Assembly (NCBI RefSeq): GCF_003814745.1
Contig: NZ_RKRD01000001.1
Coordinates: 1,302,001 to 1,366,000, forward strand
DNA from: Hydrogenoanaerobacterium saccharovorans
Lineage (GTDB): Bacteria; Bacillota; Clostridia; Oscillospirales; Ruminococcaceae
Reading direction: 5' to 3'
DNA: 64,000 nucleotides
Shown here: piece by piece, positions 58,265 to 64,000 of the stretch
Position numbering within the stretch: the first letter of the stretch is position 1
Layout: each line of letters opens with the position of its first letter
The notes under the pieces: model-generated
Seen by the model: the letters and a program-made list of their open reading frames with translations, nothing else
Databases searched by the model: none
What the model was told of the DNA's origin: nothing
Position numbers and translations under genes: made by a program

Positions 58265-58480
58265 TTAAAGCTCAAAATCACTTTTATCAAAAGTAGGCAG
58301 TTTATTGGGCTTTTTAGGCATTCGCTTCAGAGGCGAATAGCAAAAAGCTCTGCATTTAAAGTATGGGTCAACAATCCCTTTTTTTTCACAAAGAATCATT
58401 AAATTGTCTTTTGAAAGATTGCCATGACTGCAATAGCTGCACGAGGGCTCTATTTTATTCGAAAAAAGTTTTGATTTCAT
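58265..58480 (-). CDS. Small cysteine-containing protein, function unknown
   Basis: This is a 71-residue soluble protein. Four cysteines (SCSYCSHG, then ILCEKKGIV and KCRAFCYSP) could hold a zinc ion or iron-sulfur cluster. No family name is recognised; such proteins occur as conserved hypotheticals in Clostridia. ATG 58480 follows AGAGGTGTGGTA. It lies 17 bases upstream of the amidase start in the same direction, so the two may be co-transcribed. Cytoplasmic location is inferred from the lack of a signal. Confidence 0.75.
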   Translation of the reverse strand: MKSKLFSNKIEPSCSYCSHGNLSKDNLMILCEKKGIVDPYFKCRAFCYSPLKRMPKKPNKLPTFDKSDFEL

Positions 58481-58662
58481 TACCACACCTCTTTATTGTT
58501 ATGAATATGTTGAATTTATTATATCAAATTTGCTGGCAAATGTCTTAATCATCACAAAAATAATTGCATCATGTGGAATTATTTCTGCATCACGTTGCTT
58601 GCAAATTGTATAAAAATAAGGTAGGGTATTAGTAGAGATTACAATCTGGAGGATTTTTATAT

Positions 58663-59322
58663 ATGATAAAACTGATGATTTTTGATTTGGATGGTACTTT
58701 GATTGATTCCATTCATGATCTTGCTGCGGCTACGAACTGGGTTTTAAAACGCCACGGTTATCCTACACACCCCACAGACGCCTATCACTATTTTGTGGGT
58801 GATGGTGTACTGATGCTGATAGCACGCGCTTTGCCCGAGGAGGCACGTACTCCTGAGATTATAGCGCAGCTTAAAACAGAGCAGGTTGCCTATTATCACG
58901 AACATATGCAAGACAACACAAAGCCTTTTCACGGCATTTCAGAGGTTTTGCTCGAACTGCAAAACAGGGGCTATTCGCTTGCTGTCGTAACCAATAAACC
59001 GAATGAGCAGGCGCAGCAGCTGGTAAAAGATTTCTTCCCTAAGATAAACTTTATCCAAGTATTCGGCAATCGTGACGGCATCCCCCATAAGCCAGACCCA
59101 ACTTGCGTGAATATGGTGATAGAGCAATCTGGATTTACAAAAGATGAAACTTTATACATAGGCGATTCTGATGTAGATATGCTGGTTGCAAACAATGCAA
59201 AAGTGAAAGGAATCGGCGTGTTGTGGGGATATCGTACAAAAGAAGAGCTGCAAAAGGCGGGCGCATATGCCATTGTAGACAAAGTTGAAGATTTGCTGCG
59301 TATTGCACAAAATAATCATTGA
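58663..59322 (+). CDS. gph: HAD phosphatase, phosphoglycolate phosphatase-like
   Basis: This is a 219-residue HAD-IA hydrolase. The nucleophile motif IFDLDGTLIDS has Asp8 and Asp10. The alpha-helical cap runs over about residues 15-90, with VVTNKPNEQAQQ as motif II, HKPDPTCVNMV carrying the Lys of motif III, and YIGDSDVDMLVA as motif IV. It most resembles Gph/PpaX, which dephosphorylate 2-phosphoglycolate or pyrophosphate. Sequence alone does not settle the substrate. It is preceded by GGAGG and stands alone. Confidence 0.88.
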   Translation: MIKLMIFDLDGTLIDSIHDLAAATNWVLKRHGYPTHPTDAYHYFVGDGVLMLIARALPEEARTPEIIAQLKTEQVAYYHEHMQDNTKPFHGISEVLLELQNRGYSLAVVTNKPNEQAQQLVKDFFPKINFIQVFGNRDGIPHKPDPTCVNMVIEQSGFTKDETLYIGDSDVDMLVANNAKVKGIGVLWGYRTKEELQKAGAYAIVDKVEDLLRIAQNNH

Positions 59323-59401
59323 CATTTTTGACTAATTGCAATATCATAATAATAACAATTTTATAAACCATTATAAAAGCGATGAAAGAGATTGTTTTAT
59401 C

Positions 59402-59536
59402 CTAAATCATTTTCAGATTGAAATATTGCACGAAGGGGATGCGATTTATTACGATTCGGGCAAAGGGCATGGCATGATTGCAACCGGCGGCGAAGACTGC
59501 ACATTTTTGGCAGTGGTTTTAAAAGAGGAGGAATAA
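59402..59536 (+). pseudogene. Remnant of a cupin-type (XRE-cupin) regulator, C-terminal part only
   Basis: The frame ending at 59536 reads FQIEILHEGDAIYYDSGKGH and then GMIATGGEDCTFLAVV. This is the last third of the cupin domain in regulators that often precede acyl-CoA synthetase genes in Clostridia. The helix-turn-helix head and the first cupin half are missing: only about 80 bases separate this from gph, and the in-frame ATG at 59336 has no ribosome site. It ends three bases before the synthetase start, whose ribosome site (GAGGAGG) overlaps it, so the relic is kept in place. A very small functional protein cannot be excluded. Confidence 0.6.
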
Positions 59537-59539
59537 CCG

Positions 59540-61195
59540 ATGGATATGGAAAACTTTTACGAACGTTTTTGTGATGAAAAATTTACAAAACGCGGTGTTT
59601 TGTGTGATTTCACACTAAAATATTCAGAAAATTATAATTTTGCTTATGACGTTATGGATGAAATTGCTCGGTTACAGCCGAACCGCCGTGCTATGATCTG
59701 GTGTAACGAGGCAGGTGAGGAGCATACCTTTTCTTTCTCAGATTTGAAACGGATGAGTGATAAAACTGCCAATATGCTACGTACACACGGCGTGAAAAAA
59801 GGCGATATGGTTATGTTGGTGCTCAAGCGTCATTTCGAGTTTTGGTTTAGTATTTTGGCACTTCACAAGCTTGGCGCAGTCGCAATTCCGGCAACCAATT
59901 TGCTTACCAAAAAAGATTTTGAATACCGTTTTGAAGCTGCCGGTGTTAAGGCGGTTTTGTGTACCGCAGATGGTGAGGTTGCAGAACATGTGGATATGGC
60001 TTGTGAAGAGTACAAAGGTCTCAGTTCCAAAATCATCGTGAATGGTAAGAGAGATGGTTGGTACAGCTTTACCGATGAAGTAGAAAAAGCATCTGAAAAT
60101 TTTGAGCGGGTTGAAACGAAAGCACACGAGCCAATGCTTTTGTACTTTACTTCCGGTACAACAGGTTATCCCAAAATGGTTATCCACGATCATACCTATT
60201 CGCTGGGGCACATCATTACTGCAAAATACTGGCACAACGTCGATCCCGACGGAATTCACCTTTCCATCTCCGATACAGGCTGGGGAAAAGCAGCATGGGG
60301 CAAGCTATACGGACAATGGATTTGCGGTACAACGGTATTTGTTTACGATTTCGATAAGTTTGTCCCCGGCGATATTTTGGCAAAAATTGAAAAATACCGC
60401 ATTACAACTTTCTGTGCTCCGCCAACGATGTACCGTTTCTTTATTAAAGAGGGGATGGACGGCTATGACCTCTCGTGCCTCAAGTATGCAACAACCGCGG
60501 GTGAAGCACTTAACCCCGAGGTTTACAACCGATTTTTAGAATATACCGGGCTCAAATTAATGGAGGGCTTCGGACAGACAGAAACTACACTTGTGCTTAC
60601 CAACCTTGTTGGCACAACCCCAAAAGTCGGTTCCATGGGCAAGCCGTCGCCGATGTATCATGTAGACCTTGTGGATGAAGACGGCAACAGCGTAGAACCC
60701 GGTGTTACCGGTGAAATTGTCATCCGCACGCAAGATAGTGTAAAACAGCCTGGTTTGTTTATGGGGTATTACCGCAACGAAAAGCTGACAAACGAAGCTT
60801 GGCATGATAACCTTTACCATACAGGTGACACTGCTTGGAGAGATGAAGACGGCTTCTTTTGGTATGTCGGCAGAACCGATGATGTCATCAAAGCGTCGGG
60901 TTACCGTATCGGTCCCTTTGAGATTGAAAGCGTTTTGATGGAACATCCGGCGGTATTGGAGTGCGCGGTTACTGGTGCCCCTGACCCTGTACGCGGGCAG
61001 GTTGTCAAAGCAACCATCGTTCTTACAAAAGCTTACAAACCATCAACTGAACTGATTAAAGAACTGCAAAGCTATGTTAAAAAACAAACTGCACCGTACA
61101 AATACCCTCGTATTGTTGAGTTTGTTGAAGAACTCCCCAAAACCATCAGTGGCAAAATCAAACGTGTTGATATCCGCAACAACGATAATAAATAG
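59540..61195 (+). CDS. Acyl-CoA synthetase (AMP-forming)
   Basis: This is a 551-residue ANL-superfamily enzyme. The P-loop is YFTSGTTGYPKMVIHDH, and GFGQTETTLVLTN carries the ATP-binding Glu. The hinge reads YHTGDTAWRDEDGFFWYVGRTDDVIKASGYRIGP, cut here to its motifs TGD, GRTDDVI and YRIGP. The catalytic Lys is in KTISGKIKR at the end. It activates a carboxylic acid to acyl-AMP and then acyl-CoA. Proteins of this group, often beside a cupin regulator, are medium-chain or aryl acyl-CoA ligases. The exact substrate is unknown. GAGGAGGAATAACC precedes the ATG. Confidence 0.92.
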   Translation: MDMENFYERFCDEKFTKRGVLCDFTLKYSENYNFAYDVMDEIARLQPNRRAMIWCNEAGEEHTFSFSDLKRMSDKTANMLRTHGVKKGDMVMLVLKRHFEFWFSILALHKLGAVAIPATNLLTKKDFEYRFEAAGVKAVLCTADGEVAEHVDMACEEYKGLSSKIIVNGKRDGWYSFTDEVEKASENFERVETKAHEPMLLYFTSGTTGYPKMVIHDHTYSLGHIITAKYWHNVDPDGIHLSISDTGWGKAAWGKLYGQWICGTTVFVYDFDKFVPGDILAKIEKYRITTFCAPPTMYRFFIKEGMDGYDLSCLKYATTAGEALNPEVYNRFLEYTGLKLMEGFGQTETTLVLTNLVGTTPKVGSMGKPSPMYHVDLVDEDGNSVEPGVTGEIVIRTQDSVKQPGLFMGYYRNEKLTNEAWHDNLYHTGDTAWRDEDGFFWYVGRTDDVIKASGYRIGPFEIESVLMEHPAVLECAVTGAPDPVRGQVVKATIVLTKAYKPSTELIKELQSYVKKQTAPYKYPRIVEFVEELPKTISGKIKRVDIRNNDNK

Positions 61196-61201
61196 CACCC
61201 C

Positions 61202-61237
61202 AAAACAAGCGCACAGTTTTCTGTGCGCTTGTTTTCA
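61202..61237 (+). terminator. Terminator after the acyl-CoA synthetase
   Basis: AAAACAAGCGCACAG (61202-61216) and CTGTGCGCTTGTTTT (61221-61235) form a perfect 15-pair stem around TTTT. Confidence 0.9.
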
Positions 61238-61328
61238 CATATAGTAGTAGTCCTTTCATTAAATTTTATCTTTTAATAAGCGATTTTTGCAATAAAAACA
61301 CTTTTTTACCCAAACTCGAATATCATGC

Positions 61329-61334
61329 TATGAT
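61329..61334 (+). promoter_or_regulatory. Possible -10 box of yunB
   Basis: TATGAT preceded by TGC, an extended -10 pattern, 27 bases before the yunB start. A TTTACC at 61305-61310 is 18 bases upstream. In Bacillus yunB uses SigE; no good SigE site was found here, so the assignment is uncertain. Confidence 0.35.
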
Positions 61335-61360
61335 GCATTATTATTTGAGGGGGGAAGACG

Positions 61361-62053
61361 ATGCAAAGCTACAGGCAAAGACGTAAAAGAATCGAATTGG
61401 TTAAAATCATGACCATTATTACTGCCATTTTGCTGGCTGTTGTTTTGCTGGATATGAAAATTCGCCCTTCTGTTGAAACTATGGCAGCATATCAGGCGCG
61501 TTTGTTTGCAATACGGTCTATTAACGATGCGGTTGCCGAAGAGTTGGCATCGAAAAATATTACTTATGATTCTTTAATCAAGCTTAGTACCACTGCGGGA
61601 GGTACCGTAACAGCCATTGAAACCGATATGCTCTCACTCAACCGCTTAAAAGTAGGGATTACCGATGCAGTTGTACATAAATTAAACGCGTTAGAAACAG
61701 CCAATCTCAAAATCCCTTTAGGTACACTGTTTGGGGGGCAGATTTTTTCAGGACGCGGTCCATCTATAAATTTTCGCATTTTGAATGCAGGGTACGTACA
61801 GAGCGATATTATGAACCAATTCGATTCAGCCGGGATTAATCAAACACGCCATCAAATTATGCTTAAAATCACAATCCATATTACCGCATTGCTGCCGGGC
61901 TACAGCGCAAATACAGAAGTAACCACCAATGTAACTCTTGCCGAAACCATTATTGTCGGCGTTGTGCCCGATGCATTTACTAAGGTTACCGGTGATGAAG
62001 GCAGTACCATTTCAAAATTAAACGACTATCGTGCAGATAAAGCTGCGGAATAA
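61361..62053 (+). CDS. yunB: Sporulation protein YunB
   Basis: This is a 230-residue protein with a basic head and one membrane helix (about residues 16-30, IMTIITAILLAVVLLDM), then a soluble domain. VEELASKNITY-like text (here AVAEELASKNITYDSL), GTLFGGQIFSGRGPSI and VTLAETIIVGVVPDAF match YunB. YunB is made in the mother cell in spore formers and is needed for efficient spore development. Its presence supports a spore-forming host. GAGGGGGGAAGACG precedes the ATG. ligA follows after 94 bases. Confidence 0.92.
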   Translation: MQSYRQRRKRIELVKIMTIITAILLAVVLLDMKIRPSVETMAAYQARLFAIRSINDAVAEELASKNITYDSLIKLSTTAGGTVTAIETDMLSLNRLKVGITDAVVHKLNALETANLKIPLGTLFGGQIFSGRGPSINFRILNAGYVQSDIMNQFDSAGINQTRHQIMLKITIHITALLPGYSANTEVTTNVTLAETIIVGVVPDAFTKVTGDEGSTISKLNDYRADKAAE

Positions 62054-62098
62054 ATGCGAAAACTATCGGAATTAGTTCTACCGTTTTTGCCAACAATA

Positions 62099-62107
62099 TG
62101 CTATAAT
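62099..62107 (+). promoter_or_regulatory. Extended -10 promoter of ligA
   Basis: TGCTATAAT is a perfect extended -10 box 41 bases before the ligA ATG, with no clear -35. Confidence 0.6.
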
Positions 62108-62147
62108 ATATCAGTATTGCTTGTACGAGAACGGAGGCAACTACTCA

Positions 62148-64000
62148 ATGGACTTGCAAGAAGCAAAAAAACGTGTGGATGAATTAACTGCCACACTGGA
62201 ATATCACAGTAATCGCTACTATGTATTGGATGACCCTGAAATTGAGGACTATGAATACGATAAGCTGCTGCATGAGCTGATTGATATTGAAGAAAAATAC
62301 CCTGAACTTCATCAGCCAAACTCACCCACCTCTCGTGTTGGCGGCAAAGCGTTAGGGCAATTTGAAAGTGTTGTGCACGAAGTGCAGATGGGCAGCTTGC
62401 AAGATGTGTTCAGCGAGCAGGATTTGCGCACTTTTGATACACGTGTAAGGGAGAGCATTCCCAACCCTGTTTATGTGGTAGAGCCTAAGATTGACGGACT
62501 TTCGGTTTCGCTGGAGTATCGCGACGGTGTTTTTGTACGTGGCTCTACAAGGGGGGACGGCCTCATCGGCGAGGACGTAACCGCAAACCTGCGCACCATT
62601 CGCACTATACCGCTTAAACTGGCAGAACCGCTGCCTTTTATCGAGGTGCGCGGTGAGGTTTTTATGCCTCATAAAAGCTTTGAGGATGTAGTGAAAGCAC
62701 AGGAACTAAACGACGAAAAGCCTTTTAAAAATCCGCGCAACGCCGCAGCAGGCAGTTTGCGTCAGAAAAACCCAAAAATTACCGCAACCCGTAAATTGGA
62801 TATTTTTGTTTTTAATCTGCAGCAAATTCAGGGTAAAGAAATCACTTCACACAGCGAGAGCCTTGACTACATGAAAAGCCTTGGCTTTCGTGTATCGCCG
62901 TCCTATAAAAAATACGAAAATATCGACGATGTCATTGCTGAAATCAACCGCATAGGTGAAAATCGCAATGGTTTTGGTTTTGATATCGATGGTGCCGTTG
63001 TAAAGGTGGACAACTTTACCCATCGCGAAAAGCTGGGCGCAACGGCAAAATATCCGCGTTGGGCGGTAGCATTTAAATATCCGCCCGAAGAAAAAACTAC
63101 AAAATTGCTTAAAATTGAAATTAACGTAGGCAGAACCGGCGTTCTTACCCCTACCGCTGTATTCGAACCCATTACACTGGCAGGCACCACAGTAAGCCGG
63201 GCAACACTGCATAATCAAGATTACATCAACGACAAAGGCATATCTGTAGGGGATATTGTGTTGGTTCGCAAAGCGGGGGAGATTATTCCCGAAGTGTTGT
63301 GTGTTGTGGAGCATGCAGGTGACCAGCCTGTGTATCAAATCCCATCGGTTTGCCCTGCCTGCGGTTCTCATACAGTTCGCGAAATCGATATGGTAGCGGT
63401 TGTTTGCGTTAACCCCGATTGCCCTGCACAGCTTCTTCGCAACCTCATCCATTTTGCATCGCGTGATGCTATGGATATTGACGGGCTCGGTCCTGCGATT
63501 GTGGAGTTACTGGTAAACGAAGGCATAGTAAAATCTGCAGCTGACCTTTATGACTTAACCGTAACCGATGTGGCATCACTTGAACGTATGGGTAAAAAGA
63601 GTGCAAACAACCTCATTTCGGCTATCGAAAAATCAAAATCTAACGACTTGAGCAAGCTTATTTTCGCTTTGGGCATTAAAAATATCGGACAAAAAGCGGC
63701 AAAACAGCTTGCACAGCGTTTTGGCAGTATGGAAAGCCTTGCAACTGCGAAAGAAGATGAAATCTCTTCTATCGACGGTATGGGTGCGGTTATGGCACAG
63801 TATGTGTGCGAATTTTTTGCACAACCGCAATCAGAACACTTGTTGGAACGGCTGAAAACGGCGGGCGTAAATATGCAAGCTAAAAAAAGCGAGATGGGCG
63901 AAAAACTGGCTGGTCTCACTTTTGTGCTCACCGGCACGTTGCCTTCCATGACGCGCGATGAAGCTTCTCAAATTATAGAAAGCCTTGGCGGCAAAACATC
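62148..64000 (+). CDS. ligA: NAD-dependent DNA ligase LigA, 3' end cut by window
   Basis: 617 codons are visible of an enzyme usually near 660 residues. It starts MDLQEAKKRVDELTATL with GAACGGAGG upstream (ATG 62148). The adenylated Lys114 is in VVEPKIDGLSV. The OB fold follows, then the zinc finger (VCPACGSH, VCVNPDCPAQ), the helix-hairpin-helix region (KNIGQKAAKQLA, SSIDGMGAVMAQY), and the beginning of the BRCT domain (LTFVLTGTLPSM) at the window edge. It seals nicks in replication and repair with NAD. No stop codon is reached, so the frame is easily missed in a closed-ORF list. Confidence 0.96.
   Translation, partial: MDLQEAKKRVDELTATLEYHSNRYYVLDDPEIEDYEYDKLLHELIDIEEKYPELHQPNSPTSRVGGKALGQFESVVHEVQMGSLQDVFSEQDLRTFDTRVRESIPNPVYVVEPKIDGLSVSLEYRDGVFVRGSTRGDGLIGEDVTANLRTIRTIPLKLAEPLPFIEVRGEVFMPHKSFEDVVKAQELNDEKPFKNPRNAAAGSLRQKNPKITATRKLDIFVFNLQQIQGKEITSHSESLDYMKSLGFRVSPSYKKYENIDDVIAEINRIGENRNGFGFDIDGAVVKVDNFTHREKLGATAKYPRWAVAFKYPPEEKTTKLLKIEINVGRTGVLTPTAVFEPITLAGTTVSRATLHNQDYINDKGISVGDIVLVRKAGEIIPEVLCVVEHAGDQPVYQIPSVCPACGSHTVREIDMVAVVCVNPDCPAQLLRNLIHFASRDAMDIDGLGPAIVELLVNEGIVKSAADLYDLTVTDVASLERMGKKSANNLISAIEKSKSNDLSKLIFALGIKNIGQKAAKQLAQRFGSMESLATAKEDEISSIDGMGAVMAQYVCEFFAQPQSEHLLERLKTAGVNMQAKKSEMGEKLAGLTFVLTGTLPSMTRDEASQIIESLGGKT

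Noticed and set aside
61300..61360. SigE-type sporulation promoter for yunB
   Set aside because: GAATAT and CATGATGCA-like pieces are present, but the spacing is too short for a SigE promoter.
62847..63452. 201-codon minus-strand frame near the right edge
   Set aside because: It lies opposite ligA, whose plus-strand frame is open to the window end and carries all ligase motifs.
1..64000. CRISPR arrays, insertion sequences, prophage, integrases, tRNA or rRNA genes
   Set aside because: No regularly spaced repeats, transposase or integrase frames, or recognisable tRNA/rRNA sequences were found by eye. A tRNA scan and repeat search would be decisive.

Overview
The window reads as chromosome of an anaerobic, endospore-forming Gram-positive bacterium of the class Clostridia, probably in or near the Oscillospiraceae (inference). 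The support is a moderately AT-rich sequence, strong AGGAGG ribosome sites with ATG, GTG and TTG starts, a ferredoxin-linked 2-oxoacid oxidoreductase operon, the spore protein YunB, AddAB instead of RecBCD, TrmFO, and a Firmicutes-style gene order (nadD-yqeK-LCP-rsfS-leuS, aroQ-pepQ-efp, infC-rpmI-rplT with an L20-type leader). No rRNA, tRNA, CRISPR array, insertion sequence, prophage or plasmid gene was found.

1-12.3 kb is an accessory carbohydrate region: two sugar ABC permeases (one cut by the window edge), a GH20-like hexosaminidase, a GH38 alpha-mannosidase, a ROK sugar kinase, a GntR/UTRA repressor, a long mannose-6-phosphate isomerase and a GH3 beta-glycosidase with a PA14 insert. Together they suggest uptake and cytoplasmic dismantling of mannose/GlcNAc-containing glycans, with mannose entering glycolysis through Man-6-P and Fru-6-P. 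Two kinds of regulation are visible. A 54-bp element, the same without gaps, lies before both the permease operon and the mannosidase. A divergent gntR/manA promoter pair carries matching palindromes.

12.5-15.9 kb is a five-gene operon: a P-loop ATPase, then the delta, alpha, beta and gamma subunits of a 2-oxoacid:ferredoxin oxidoreductase. 16.0-23.1 kb is addB-addA. 23.1-24.5 kb is infC-rpmI-rplT behind an attenuator leader, with infC apparently starting at AUU. 24.5-43.8 kb is a dense housekeeping run on the plus strand: RNA methyltransferase, dprA, topA, trmFO, plsX, rnc, a radical SAM protein, smc, ftsY, rdgB, yhbY, nadD, yqeK, LCP protein, rsfS, leuS. 43.9-48.4 kb holds rpsU, yqeG, an AP endonuclease, aroQ, pepQ, efp and a CD1247-like acidic zinc-ribbon protein.

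48.6-52.7 kb is a MarR regulator with a heterodimeric ABC exporter. 52.8-58.5 kb, on the minus strand, is an ECF sigma/anti-sigma operon with two membrane proteins, then a large exported protein joining a GHL10-like glycosidase domain to an N-acetylmuramoyl-L-alanine amidase, and a small cysteine-rich protein. 58.6-64.0 kb returns to the plus strand: a phosphoglycolate-phosphatase-like HAD protein, the remnant of a cupin regulator, an acyl-CoA synthetase, yunB, and ligA running off the end.

Most of the window is ordinary core genome. The parts most worth a second look are the glycan locus with its shared promoter element, the sigma-factor operon with a candidate self-recognised promoter, the glycosidase-amidase fusion, the ATPase tied to the ferredoxin oxidoreductase, the basic tail on TopA, and a near-perfect 23-bp hairpin before topA. 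I did not find a clearly new multi-gene defence or mobile system.
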